DNA of 64,000 nt. Origin: Monodelphis domestica. Taxonomy: Eukaryota; Chordata; Mammalia; Didelphimorphia; Didelphidae. Positions 1 to 11,039 of the stretch are shown one piece after another. Position 1 is the first letter of the stretch; every line of letters begins with the position of its first letter. The stretch lies in NCBI RefSeq assembly GCF_027887165.1, contig NC_077227.1:347167707-347231706 (forward strand). Reading direction: 5' to 3'. Below the pieces are notes generated by a model. That model ran no database searches, was not told the DNA's origin, and worked only from the letters and a program-made list of their open reading frames with translations. Made by a program: the position numbers and the translations under genes.

Positions 1-959
1 GACAAACAATCTCTTCTAGACTTCCTTTTCTGAGTATTTTTTCTAAACTATTTTCTATTCAAAGGAAACATAGAGTAATAAAAGCCCTAGATGTGGAGCC
101 ACATCCCTCCTCTCCTACTTAATACCTGTGTAGCCTTTGCCAAATCATGACCTCCATGGGCCTCAGTTTCCTTTTTGTAAAAGGAGATATAAGTTTTCTT
201 TCAGTCATTAGATCTATATGATTCCTTTGTTGTGTTTGATGTTCTTCTGTTCCACTGAAATGTTTTCAAGCCATGAATGCTTTTGTCTAGTGATCTGAGT
301 GCTTAAATGTTTACTGCAACAGGTTGAGAATTCCTGCTGAGAAACAGACCTAAGCTGATTTAGGATATATTGAACTAAATGCATATAATTTGGGAAAAAA
401 ATTAAAACTGAAGGTGTTGGAGAAAGAATCTGAGGGATCTAGAAAGAAATGAAAGGGATCATCTTTTGTTGGTCAGTGAACTTCCTGGCACTGGAAAGGT
501 TTAAAGGGAAGTGGGATGATCCCCTTTTGGGATGTGGAAAAGATTTTTATATTGAGAGATAGATTAGATGACCTTTAAGGTTCCTTTCAATTTTCTGATT
601 CTAAGAGAAGTCACAGCCAGAGAGTGAGAGATTATTTTCATCACATCTGTGACCTATCAGAAATAGAGATTTCTGTAGCCATCATCATGTATTCTATTTC
701 TGAATTAAACTGCAAGTTCCATGGAAATAGGATTTAATTATCTAAACTTCTACTCTTTCACAATGTCTAGGAGTTTATTAAGTGCTTTGTTGAGTAAGTG
801 ATTTCTGATCTCCATGTGGGCTTGTTAGCTTTGTTGTCTCTTGTGGACATTGTACTGATGTACCACCAAAAATCTATCCTTACTACTGGAAAAACTGCTA
901 CTACCACCTCTACTACTTGGTGGTGAGTGTGCCTCCAATTTCATTTTCTCCTGAGAAAT
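1..959. other. Upstream intergenic flank, no gene seen
   Basis: AT-rich non-coding sequence. Two short stretches resemble worn MIR-type SINEs: about 130-180 (a CCTCAGTTTCC-like core) and about 540-600 (an ATGACCTTTAAGG-like 3' core). The remainder is unclassified. No open frame of note. Confidence 0.6.
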
Positions 960-1840
960 AGGCATTCACTTTTCCAACAATAGAATACAAGTTTCTTGAA
1001 TACAGAAACTGTTTTCATATTTGTGTTTGTATCACTAGTGCTGGGGGTAGCTGGGTGGCTCAGTGGATTGAGAGCCAAGCCTAGAGACTGGAGGTCCTGG
1101 GTTCAAATGTGATTTCAGACACTTCCTAGCTGTGTGACCCTGGACAAGTCACTTAACCCTCATTGCCTAGCCCTTACCACTTGGGGTGTATGGGATGCTC
1201 AGGGAGGAGTAGTATCTCTGGTATGGAGGGCTTGTCGTCCCCTCCTAGGGCAGCTCTCCAGCCTCTGACCCTCACCCGACACCCAGCTCTCACTTGTGGC
1301 TCCCAGTAGCTGCTAGCATGTGGCAGTAACCACACCCTGGGCAATGACAGGCCGGCTAAACCTTGTGAGGGTAGCCATCGTAGACCCCTGGTGAATCAGG
1401 GCCTTGCTCACCCAGCATGTGAAGACTGTTTCCTCGGAACAGGAGGAAGAAACCAATAAGAAGGTTCAACGGCTGAGATGGCGATGCAGCAAAGCACTGT
1501 GGAATGCTTAGGACGGGTGTTGGAGCACAAAGGACAACATGGTCATCCAATGCAGCTGAGGAAGACTCCAGGTGTAATGATTTTTAGTGCCACTGGACCC
1601 AGGCTTCCAACGCCGAGAGAGTGGGACTGTCTCTGTGCAATGACTTTTCCACTTAAATCTCCTTCACCCACAAGTGTCTTTGTGCACACTCATCTATACA
1701 CCCTAGATGAAAGCGCACAAAGACAATCGTCATCCTCGGTTACCGAGAGACTACTACTAGATCACTAGTGCCTGGCATAGTACTTGGAAGTACCTGGAAC
1801 ATAGTAGTAACTTGCTAAATGCTCTCTGAACTTGAAATGA
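960..1840 (+). repeat. L2-type 3' end, split by a 719-bp SINE insertion
   Basis: Bases 960-1,041 joined to 1,771-1,840 read as an L2-like 3' tail (a TTTGTATCACTAGTGCCTGG core, then TGGAACATAGTAG). The join is exact once the inserted element at 1,042-1,760 and one copy of its 11-bp duplication are removed, so this was the target site. Confidence 0.65.
1042..1760 (+). mobile_element. Composite tRNA-SINE-headed retroelement with long non-SINE body
   Basis: The first ~140 bases are a standard head of the common marsupial tRNA-derived SINE of this window (TGGCTCAGTGGATT box-A-like core, GGGTTCAAAT box-B-like core). At about 1,183 the sequence leaves the usual SINE and runs ~575 bases through an unrelated body, ending in CTACTACTA rather than a poly(A) tail. 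The whole unit is bounded by an 11-bp direct repeat, ATCACTAGTGC, at 1,031-1,041 and 1,761-1,771, so head and body inserted as one piece. The short-repeat tail suggests mobilisation by an RTE/BovB-type LINE rather than L1. That is inference; the body was not matched to a known family. Open frames inside it look non-coding. Confidence 0.7.
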
Positions 1841-2399
1841 ACATTTAAACTTGAAATTCTTACCTACTAGAGAGCCCCATTCTCTTACAATTTCCAGGCA
1901 GCTGTCCAGGAGAAGACAGGGAACTACAAACTTACTAAACCTTTGTGCTTCTCTTGGTCACCATCAGCCTTCCACTGGCCTACAGCAGCAGCACCAGCAG
2001 CACAGCTAAACTGCCAGGTCCAAGTTCCCTTGTACTTAGGCTCTGGGGAAGGGAAAGGTCAAGATGAAATACCAGCAGAGGGAGCAAGAATTCCTGGTAG
2101 AAATTCTGTAATGATGTGAAATAAAGATTAGTTTGGGGGAGTAGTCAGACTGGAAATTCATTGTGTTTTTTTTTTTTGGACATTCAGAGGAAATTTTCCA
2201 GAATACAATGTCAATTTTCTTGAAACTAGTTGTTTCATTAGATTATATTTCCTTTCCAACCCCTTGGCCCTGGTTACTACCACTGGCTCCATTTTCTATC
2301 AGTTCCCAGGATCCAGTAGCTGGGCCTAACTGGCCTGATGTGTCCTAGAGATGGATCAACCCATCTTTAAGGCCAGTACTAACAATTCCAAGCCCAGAC

Positions 2400-2700
2400 C
2401 CTGTGGAGCAGCGGTTTACTGTGAGTAGAAGGGTTGAATTCTCACCCTAGATCTGACATCACCTAGCCATGTGACTTTGGGCCAATCACTTCTCCTTTCC
2501 TTACCTCAGGTTTCCTTATTTGACAAAAGAAGGGATGAGAAAAGCCGAAGGTCTCTTTCAGCTTTGACATTCTGTGACATACTTTTAAGTTTGCAAAGTG
2601 CTCTGCATATGTTATCTGTTAGTGGTGGTGACAGCGAAGATGCTTATTATTATCCCCGTTTTACAGATGGAGAAACCGAAGACGATAAAAGTTAAGTGTC
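2400..2700. repeat. MIR/THER-type SINE fragments
   Basis: About 2,440-2,580 carries the MIR-like string of a GTGACTTTGGG core, a CTCAGGTTTCC core and a TTTGACATTCTG end. About 2,585-2,695 carries a TTTACAGATGGAGAAAC core. Both are diverged fragments. The short open frame across them is fortuitous. Confidence 0.55.
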
Positions 2701-3016
2701 TGAGGTAGTTCTCTCTCTTACTCCAAGCTCCAATTTTAAAGGTTTTAGTGAGTGCAGTTCAAAGCTCAGAGCTAAACAAGCATGGTCTCTCACTTCCTGG
2801 TCTCACTCTTTGGGAGTGGGGATTAGCGGCTGGGGACCGAAGTACTAATTTAGCAGTTGAAACTCTGATCCCTCCTCGTTCACAAGTGCTGCTGACCCCA
2901 AGAAGGAAGGATTGGTGGAGGGATGGGGGAGGGCGGAGAAAACCGACACTACCCGGTAGGGGAGCTTTTCGAAGCGTTTGGCAAGGCCTCTGACCCGGGT
3001 CGGTTTCAGCCAAGTC

Positions 3017-3071
3017 CACGTGGGCTGTATTTTTACACCGAAAGCCCTCATTTGCATGAAGCCGGGGCGGG
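3017..3071. promoter_or_regulatory. Cluster: E-box, octamer, GC box
   Basis: Within 55 bases lie a palindromic E-box CACGTG (3,017-3,022), a perfect octamer ATTTGCAT (3,050-3,057) and a GC box GGGGCGGG (3,064-3,071). The cluster is ~1.3 kb upstream of the POU4F3 start codon in the GC-richer flank. Octamers bind POU proteins as a class. A role here is inference from position and motif density. Confidence 0.45.
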
Positions 3072-3253
3072 TGCGGGAAGCTAACTGCGGAGAGAATTTA
3101 CTTCAATGAAACCCGAAGCCCCCGCTGCTTCTCTCAGTGGCTGAGGCTAGCCTGGCTCAGCTGATCTACTTAGTGGTTTCGCCTTGAGCTTTGCCGAGCT
3201 GCGCTGCTGCTGTCCCAGGATTCCCCATCTATTATTCAAGATGTTTACAAGAA

Positions 3254-3277
3254 GGGGGGGGGGGGCGTGGGGGGGGA
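3254..3277 (+). repeat. G-rich homopolymer tracts
   Basis: A run of 12 G (3,254-3,265) is followed after three bases by a second run of about 9 G. The tract could form a G-quadruplex upstream of the promoter. Run lengths may be unstable or mis-sequenced. Confidence 0.7.
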
Positions 3278-3862
3278 GAGGAATGAGGAGCAAGAGAGGA
3301 TCCAGAGGGGGCTTTACAAGATAGTTCCCCAAATGCCCAAACCAGGAGTTTAGGGGAAAAGGCCCGAGGACTGAAGGGGCTGAGAGAGAGGGGCGAGATT
3401 TGAACTGGCCGAAAACTTAGTGGATCTGAATTTCTTTTACTTTGAAAGAAAAGTTAAGGGGATCTAGCTTGGAGGGAATCCCAAAGTAGAAGTATAGGTG
3501 ACCTGGTGATCCGAGCAAGGAGAAGGGACTTCCCCAATACTACTCCCTTTAAGAACAGTCTCCAACACAACTCCTTTTCCGGCCAGGGAACCCAGAAGAT
3601 AGAAGTCCAGGACGATGGGCTGAACTGGTCATTGACAAAAGAGATGGATTTCTTGACTAGTCTGGGGCTGGATACTATTTCACCTTTCCAAGTTGGGGTT
3701 CATCTGACCCCCAGTGAGGTTCTTGCCTCAAAAGCCAGGGGACAGTAGCCCTGCCAGAAGCTGACTAGGCTGAGGTCCAGGAGCAATCTTTAAATGGGGG
3801 CGCTTGGCAGCGTCTCTAGGGGTTTGAAGTAGGGTCAACTTCCTTCCTTTTCCCCCTAAACT

Positions 3863-3873
3863 CCCCCCCCCCC
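3863..3873 (+). repeat. C11 homopolymer
   Basis: A run of 11 C about 180 bases upstream of the TATA-like box, inside a pyrimidine-rich stretch (3,838-3,880). Confidence 0.75.
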
Positions 3874-4043
3874 TTCCCCATACCCTACTTCACTTGGGCT
3901 TCCTTTCGATCCGGATCCCAGAGAGAGCCGCACTGTGAGTAGGGGACAGGACGGAGTGGTTTGGGGTTTTAAAAAATGAATCAGGAAGGTCTGGGATGCC
4001 TGGAGCCAGGCGGTGCTGAGAAACGCCAAAGCGGTGCCCAGGA

Positions 4044-4050
4044 TATAAAT
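4044..4050 (+). promoter_or_regulatory. TATA-like box, candidate POU4F3 core promoter
   Basis: TATAAAT lies 300 bases upstream of the POU4F3 ATG in a repeat-free region, which would place transcription start near 4,075 and give a 5' UTR of ~275 bases. This is the best TATA match close upstream of the gene. The start site itself cannot be read from sequence. Confidence 0.5.
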
Positions 4051-4349
4051 TAAAAAGCCAATTGACTTAAGAGGCAAACAATTGGCCAGGTCAGGGTAGA
4101 CATCTTTGATGCTAACTGGCTTTGCCTCCTCCGGCTACTTTCCTTTTAATTCCTCGGTGCAGCACGCCTGCGCGCAGTTCCCGGTCCTATTCCTGGCATG
4201 CTGCTTGTAAGATGAGTGAAGAAGCAGGTGGGGGCAGAGAGAGGGCGAGGGAAGCTCTGGCATTGAAAACCGCTCACTTTGACAGGAGCCAGCGAGAGAG
4301 ACAGCCCTGAATCGATGTCAGGGACTGCCTACCTGCAAGGTGTGCAAAG

Positions 4350-5656
4350 ATGATGACCATGAACGCCAAGCAGCCTTTCACCATGCACCCTGTCCTCCAG
4401 GAGCCTAAATTCTCCAGCCTGCATTCCAGTTCAGAGGCTATGCGCCGAGTTTGCCTTCCCGCCCCGCAGGTATGTAGATGAAGCGTAATTACCGCTTTAA
4501 GGCACATTTTTTGACAGGCTCTTGCTTAATGTTTATTTCATGGAGCCCAGAACAATCGCCTCTCTCTGAACCCCTCTCCCTCTCCCTCTCTCTTTTCTCT
4601 CCCTTGTCTCTGATCCACACGTCTATTCCTGCAAAGCTTCTGCCTTCATATTAATTTTTATGACCTGAGCTTTGAGGAGGAATCTCGTTGCTTGAAAATG
4701 TTTTTTAATCCTGAGTTGACAGTATTCCCCACTGACTCTGCTATGCGTATTCTTGCTTGCAGCTGCAGGGCAATATATTTGGAAGCTTTGATGAGAGTCT
4801 ACTGGCCCGCGCTGAAGCTCTGGCGGCTGTCGATATTGTCTCCCACGGCAAGAACCATCCTTTCAAGCCCGACGCGACCTACCATACCATGAGCAGCGTG
4901 CCCTGCACTTCTACCTCGTCCACAGTGCCCATCTCCCACCCGGCGGCCCTAACCTCGCACCCACACCATTCAGTGCACCAAGGGCTGGATGGAGACCTCT
5001 TGGAGCATATCTCACCCACGCTGACAGTGAGTGGCATAGGGGCTCCCGAGCACACCGTAATGCCGACGCAGATCCACCCCCATCATCTGGGGGCTATGGG
5101 CCACCTGCATCAGGCCATGGGCATGGGCCATCCCCACGCCGTCTCCACTCACAACGGGATGCCCTGCCTGAGCGACGTGGAGTCGGATCCCCGTGAGCTG
5201 GAAGCTTTTGCCGAGCGCTTCAAGCAGCGTCGCATCAAACTGGGGGTGACCCAGGCGGACGTCGGGGCAGCACTGGCCAATCTCAAGATCCCTGGCGTTG
5301 GCTCACTCAGCCAGAGCACCATATGCAGGTTCGAGTCCCTTACCCTGTCCCACAACAACATGATAGCCCTCAAGCCTGTACTGCAGGCCTGGCTGGAAGA
5401 AGCGGAGGCTGCCTACCGGGAGAAGAACACCAAACCCGAGCTCTTCAATGGCAGCGAGAGGAAGCGCAAACGCACCTCCATCGCAGCGCCGGAGAAGCGC
5501 TCTCTGGAAGCTTATTTCGCCATCCAGCCTCGACCCTCCTCAGAGAAGATCGCAGCCATAGCGGAGAAATTGGACCTCAAAAAGAACGTGGTGCGAGTCT
5601 GGTTCTGCAACCAGAGACAGAAACAGAAACGAATGAAATATTCGGCTGTCCACTGA
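4350..5656 (+). CDS. POU4F3: POU4F3 (Brn-3c), class IV POU-homeodomain transcription factor; two exons, join 4350-4469 and 4763-5656
   Basis: The two exons join in phase 0 to give a 337-residue protein, one residue shorter than the human form (338) through a single-residue gap before the POU domain. Exon 1 encodes 40 residues beginning MMTMNAKQPF; exon 2 runs to the stop at 5,654-5,656. In order: the POU-IV box around the exon junction (about 30-60); a His-rich linker (about 145-170, no long poly-His as in POU4F1/2); the POU-specific domain (about 178-255); a basic arm RKRKRTS (273-279); and the homeodomain (273-332), with recognition helix WFCNQR at 320-325, including Cys at homeodomain position 50 and Asn at 51. 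It is a nuclear DNA-binding activator known to be required for inner-ear hair-cell maturation and survival; human mutations cause DFNA15 deafness. Intact, with no breaks. The first ATG has A at -3. Identity is secure. Confidence 0.97.
4470..4762 (+). other. POU4F3: POU4F3 intron (GT-AG)
   Basis: A 293-base intron with donor CAG|GTATGT and acceptor TTGCTTGCAG|CTGCAG. The coding phase is 0 on both sides, giving the continuous junction PAPQ-LQGN expected for class IV POU proteins. A CT-rich tract (about 4,560-4,605) lies mid-intron. A second AG five bases into exon 2 (CTGCAG) would shift the frame if used. Confidence 0.93.
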
Positions 5657-7030
5657 CTGCAGGCAGAGCGGGGCCAAGGCCTGGGCCGGGACCCCAGGGC
5701 CTGGAGAGAGGGAGAGGACCGTCTGGGACTTTTATATTTGACTACACGCATCACTCCGGGCAGGAAGTTCACTCAGTCCCCGCAGTTAGACTCATTCCTC
5801 CCAAAGTCGTGGACTTTTCCCTCTTCGCTCCGATTGGTCTCTTGTCTGTCTAGTCTTTTCTTGTTTTCTTTTCTCTTATCCTCTTGTTTTCTTTCCTCTT
5901 CTTCTTTCACTTCTCCCTTATCTTCCGTTCTGTCCTTTCCTCCCCCCCTCACCCCACTCTTAAAAAGTTGTCTTCCTGTAAAAATGAAACAAGAGGCCAG
6001 GAAGAGGGAGCTGTCCTTCGTGCTGAACCGGACACTAGTTTGTGGACTATGGGTCACTTCCGGGGGACCTGGGCAGCAAGGGACATCTCAGTTTGGGGGG
6101 AGGGCTGGGGTACGGGGTTAAGGCTCCACATAGCTGATCGCAATAAGAAATCGACACTCAGTGCAAGGGTTGTGGGGGGCAGGGAATATAGGTAGAAGGG
6201 AAACAAAGGTCATTCAACTGGGGGAAACTAGGGAATTAACCTGTATTGAGATTTATATAAATACATAATATATATAATATAGCAGATATTTGTATATATT
6301 TCGGAAAAATAACCCCGTGTTTCCCTAAGCTTAAATTCTACTTGACAGAACATTTTGGTTTTGTATTATTTTTTCCTAAGGTAGCATGGGTTGAATTCAA
6401 GGAATGTGAAAAAAGGAAATCTATCACATTCCTTCTTGTCCTCCCAGGAAAGTTTGATTGGAGACACCTTCTTGATTCATCTCTTAAGAAGGTGTGGAAA
6501 TCTTTTGATCTCGGAGAGGTTTGCTCTATATAGCAGCTGCCTGAGGGTAGATGTGGGTGAGAGAAGGCTATACTGGGTTTGGGTGAAAGTCCATGAATTG
6601 TTCTGAACTCACCCTCCCAGAATACTCTTGGACACTGGTTCCACAGAAGCTCTCTTTGGTTTCACAGCGAATTTGGGCCAAGAAAGAAAAGCTGAAACAA
6701 TTTCTCAGAATTGGATGCAAGCCTTTCAAACATAACTCCACTCCTTCTGCTTCTTTTAAAAACAACTCCATCTCTCCTTTCCATTTCCTCCAAGACTGGG
6801 TCTCTGTTGTGCCTATACATTAAGACACCCCTGATTCCCTAATATGGCTTGGCTGGATTACTCACCACCCCTCCCCTTCCCTTCACATCTTATCCCTTAG
6901 TTTTGTCATGTAGTTTGTGTGTTGCTGTGTAATCATTAGTTTTTCCTAATAGATACTAAAATAAAACGATGAGGTTCTTGTTCCCCCTCTGCCCCTTGGA
7001 TTAACTTCTGAAATAAATGCTTTATTTTTC
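5657..7030 (+). other. POU4F3: Probable POU4F3 3' UTR
   Basis: Repeat-poor sequence after the stop codon, with a long pyrimidine tract (5,850-5,960) and an AT-rich block (6,250-6,300). The only good poly(A) signals are near its end. Extent is inferred; no transcript evidence is available. Confidence 0.5.
6960..7017 (+). terminator. POU4F3: Candidate polyadenylation signals
   Basis: Two AATAAA hexamers at 6,960-6,965 and 7,012-7,017, the second followed by a T-rich stretch (GCTTTATTTTTC). They are the first canonical signals downstream of the POU4F3 stop and would give a 3' UTR of ~1.3-1.4 kb. Confidence 0.5.
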
Positions 7031-9270
7031 AACCCGAATCACAGTTGTTTTCTTTCCCCGAAGTATTCATCCCAGAAATAACTTGATTGCTAGCAAAAAG
7101 AGGTCCTAAGAAGTGACTTTCCTTCTGTGTCCCTCCAACACTCCTTTTATTTCCAGAATCACCTGGCATTCCCTTCCCCCCAAAAAGTGCGACCAGTATG
7201 TAAATAGGGTTGGGGACCGTACCTCTTTCTTTAGCTTTCTGGTTTCCCCTGGCCCCAGGAATGGAATTCTGATCAGTTGGGGTCTGGGGCCACAAGATCT
7301 CTGATTTTCTTTCTCCGTGAATACTGGCAGCGTCGATTCCCGCTGCTTGGACTAGGGAAAGCAAGTTCTTGGGGTTAAGGGTAAGCACAGGCTGGAACTG
7401 GAGTTAGGAAGGAGAAAGATATGCTAGAAGACTGAGCTGAGGGGCCATTTTCCAGAGCCCAGAACCCACTTCCAGAGTTATTTCTAAGAGCTCATCGAGA
7501 GCATCATGCTATCATCGGTCCATTTCTGATGCTCTTTAAAAGAAAAAGGGCTCTTTCTATTTGCCAGTCCCAGAAGTACCTTAACGATTAAAAATTAATG
7601 ACCGAAATCGTAGTGTCTTCTGAATACTGTAGCACTTCAAATGAGTGTCAGACATCAAACCTCAGACCAGAAATTGGTGTTAGAGCCGCTGCCCCACCAG
7701 GACCAGCAAGGTAGGAATTCACCCACTGCCTCGGGAAACTCACTTCAAGGAGCCAATCCCTTTAGCCCCTTAGCCGTTTTAATCAGCCCCGATGATCCCC
7801 CCACCCTCCCAGTCAAGTGTCCTTTAATAATAAATGCCCTTATGCCATTACATTATATGGTGGGTTCTGAAATTTTAAAATACTCCTGATGCAATATTAA
7901 TTGCCTATAGTCGTATAAAATAGGGCAGAAACCAATTCGGGCGGCATAGGAGGCTGACGCTGTCTGCTCGGATTTAAGAAGAAGCCTGGTAAAAGAAGTT
8001 GAGCGTTTGTTCCCAGGTAAGAGTTTTCATCTTCCCAGTTCACTGAATTCGCTTGACTATACCAATTACGTTGTTTCATTTGAAGGCTACAGCGAATCAT
8101 TGACTTGATCAATAAGAAGTTTGTCGCGTTTCCATTTGTTTGTTTCTTGTGGAAGGGTTTAAGGAGGAATTCCGAGGAGGATGTACCTTCGTAAATAGGT
8201 TTTCTGAACCAGTTGATCCAAATGGGCTGAAACGACTGGAACTCATCTCAGCCGAGTTTATTAACTTATCCCCTACAAGTTGTCAATTTGGAGCGGCCAC
8301 AGACCCCCGCCCTCACCCCCACCCCCAACCCGCAGACATTTCTTTTAAAGCTACTGAAACACTATTGAAGTTCACAAGTTCCCTTCAGAACAGATCTTGG
8401 GGGCTGGGGTGGGGGTGGCTTTCTGCCCTTGTTTTCCCCCACATTCTTCTCTCTACACTCCTGTGACAGTCCTTTGGCGCTAGCCCTGTCTTCCGGTGCT
8501 TCTGACTGTCTCTTCTCTTTAGGTCAGCAGAAAGCGAGAAGAGTTTCACAGCAGCTGGCCGACTTGGGCGCTGGAACCGAGGCTGAGAGCTCATGTCAAG
8601 GTGAGCTGGGGAAACTTTGATACATTTCTTAAAGTCTTCCCCCTCCCCACCAACGCTGACGGCTCCAGGGAGCGGAATTCTCTTGAGGGAACAAGAAGGT
8701 GCTTTCGAGCTTCAGAAGAAAGAAAAAGCCCTACTATATCTAGAGAGCGCCTTCTTGGTCCTTTATGAAGGAGGAAATTTCTGGGACACAGTTCCTTTCA
8801 GGGAAGCTTCCAGCAGGTCTCGGCAGGGCGAGACTGTCTCAGACAGGGGTCGAGGGGTTATCCAAACCTTTTCTCTGGGGCTCGAGAAGGTCCCAGGAGA
8901 AGCTGCCTGAATGGGCAAGGGAAGGAGACACAGCACCAAAGAAAAACACAGACCCCCGCCCCCCCAGCCCCAGCCCTTGTAAAACCCCGGCTGGACTGAA
9001 CAGCCACCTTGCCCGAGTTCCCTGCTTAAGAGAGCTAGAAGTCTGTATGAGCCTCTGCCAGGCCAGGCAGGCTGAGTTAAGGAGCAGGGTGAGCCTGGGT
9101 CCAGGACACGATTATCTCTGCGACTATTTAAACCGCTTTAAATCTACAGCAAGAACGTGCACAACCCTGGCAAGAGGAGCGCCCCAGACTAAAACTACAA
9201 CCCAACTCGGCCTAGGACCCAGAGCTCTCCGGGAGGGGTCCAACTGTTGCTCTATCTGATGTGTCTCTTG
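7031..9270. other. Repeat-poor flank downstream of POU4F3
   Basis: No gene and no clear interspersed repeat across ~2.2 kb, unusual for this window. It contains AT-rich homeodomain-type sites (an ATTAAAAATTAATGA cluster near 7,590), a CAGCTGG E-box near 8,551 and C-rich runs near 8,305 and 8,950. Open frames here have no recognisable domain. It may hold regulatory DNA. Confidence 0.45.
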
Positions 9271-9289
9271 CTCAAAATCAGTTTGTGAC

Positions 9290-9750
9290 CGTGTGGTTTT
9301 GTATTGCAATTATGCATTCCTCCTTTTGGGTGAAAACTTTGAGGTTGGCAATGCACATTCCAATGATTTTGTTGTCAAAGTGTTTTCATTACAGTTCAGT
9401 GAGATGACTAGTGTGATGACCACAATCCCCGTTTTGCAGATGAGGAAATTGAAGTTTAGATTGGGTAAATGGCTTGCCTGTGTTACACAGCTCAGTGTCA
9501 AAGCTGGGACTTGGGTTTCTTGACTCCAGCTCTGGTGTTTTCTGTTCCAAGCTGCAGTTCATCTAGTATGGTGGGAAAAGAGACAATTCACTGAACTGGT
9601 AGTCAGAATGCCAGGTTTTAGTCCTGGTTCTGCCATTAACCAGCTCTGGGGCCTCTATCAAATCACCACTTTTATGTCTCTGAGTTGTTTTTACCTGAAA
9701 ACTAAGGGAATTAATTTTAAGGTCTTTCCCAGCTCTGACAGTTTATGCAT
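9290..9750. repeat. Two MIR/THER-type SINE fragments
   Basis: About 9,340-9,535 contains a GTTTTGCAGATGAGGAAATTGAAG core and a GACTCCAGCTC-type end. About 9,560-9,750 is a + strand MIR-like copy with a CTGGTTCTGCCATTAACC core. Confidence 0.6.
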
Positions 9751-10435
9751 ACTATAGGGAAATCTTATGAAGAAGAGTCTGCATATCATGAATTTGAGCA
9801 AAACTAACATTTTTGCCCCTCTCTCCACAAACACCTTCCACTTCGACTCTCGTTTTACTGAGAAAGATGCTGCAATTTCCTTGAAACCCTAAAGCCTTCT
9901 CCCAGTTTCTCACACCTGTCAGGAATTTCCTAAAAAGGCAGTCGTTTGTTTCCTTCTGTTTGTGTATGGGGTTGGAGGACAGACGTCTGGATAGCCCTAT
10001 TTCCTCCTTCAGTTATAGGGATTTTGTTGTCAGGGAGTCTGAATACTGATCCTTCCATCCAGAAATAGAGGTGGGGTCCCCAAGAGGTAAGGGCACTAGT
10101 GAAGTGGAAGAGAGAAAGAGTTTGTTAGGACTTCTTCATCTGCTAACTCACTCTTGAAGCCTCTCCAGCATCCCAGAACAAGTCCACTTCCTCCCTCATA
10201 CTGCGCCTCCAAATTTCATACTGTGACCCAGCAGAAGGTACTCTGGCCACTCCCACTGGAGAATACCCAAAGACTCAGAGCACGAGCTCCCTCCTGCTAT
10301 CCTATGTAGCAGGTTAATTTCATGTCCATGAGATTACTTTCCTTAAGTAATTTGGGGCAAGAATCTTGTCCCATCATCCTAGACGTGCAGAGTGGATCCT
10401 TTCTTATCCTCCCTCCTTTCCCTCCTCCCTCCCCT

Positions 10436-10458
10436 CCCCCCCCCCCCCCCCCCCCCCC
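10436..10458 (+). repeat. C23 homopolymer in a pyrimidine-rich tract
   Basis: An uninterrupted run of 23 C at the end of a C/T-only tract beginning near 10,400. The opposite strand is G23, a strong G-quadruplex former. Length is likely polymorphic and error-prone in sequencing. Confidence 0.85.
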
Positions 10459-11039
10459 GAGCTCCAGCCCAGCCGGGGCCGAGTCTTCACGTTCCGCAGA
10501 CAGAGACAGAGAGTGACCCCTACGGAGAAATTAGTCTTTCCTTCGATCGCTTCTTTTCCGATTGGCTCGGGTTTCCCCTTGCTCCGCTGTCTGCGCTTCC
10601 CCTAGCTTAGCGAACCAGGCTCCAGGCTCCGGGCCTCAGACAAGGATTTCCCGACTGGAGTTCAGAGTTCACAAGGCTCCACCCAACCCCACCAGAATGG
10701 GTTTCCCCCTTTAGCAGACGTCACGTCCCTTTGGGAGCCTCCTGGAAGTCAGAGAATGGCCAGCTGTTGAGGGGTGAAGTAGGGGGCGGCTTCTCTTGGT
10801 TTCAGCTATGGTTAATAGCTGTCAAAGCTCCTTCCTTGGAAATGGAGTCACTTCATCTCATGGTGTGGATTCCTTATTTAAAATGAAATGTGTTTTCCTC
10901 CCCTTCCGACTTGCCTCATCTCGGTCCAGCCCAGTCCTTAAGTACATCCTCTCCTATCTTCCCACACACTCCCTCCTCCTCCTCCTCTTCTTCCCTGTAC
11001 CCAGCTCCATAAAACATCAGGTTATTGTGTAGCTGGGTG

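Noticed and set aside
1042..1182. tRNA gene, from box-A and box-B-like cores in SINE heads
   Set aside because: The heads cannot fold into a complete tRNA and are repeated across the window as SINEs.
1478..1768. 96-codon frame in the composite SINE body
   Set aside because: No domain, no LINE protein motif, and it runs through the element's end into the target duplication.
4757..4762. Exon 2 starting upstream at 4,757 as an independent reading frame
   Set aside because: These six bases are the end of the intron acceptor; the protein continues from exon 1 at 4,763.
5323..5853. 176-codon frame overlapping POU4F3 exon 2
   Set aside because: It is an out-of-frame shadow of the conserved POU4F3 coding sequence; the GC-rich codons of the real frame keep it open.
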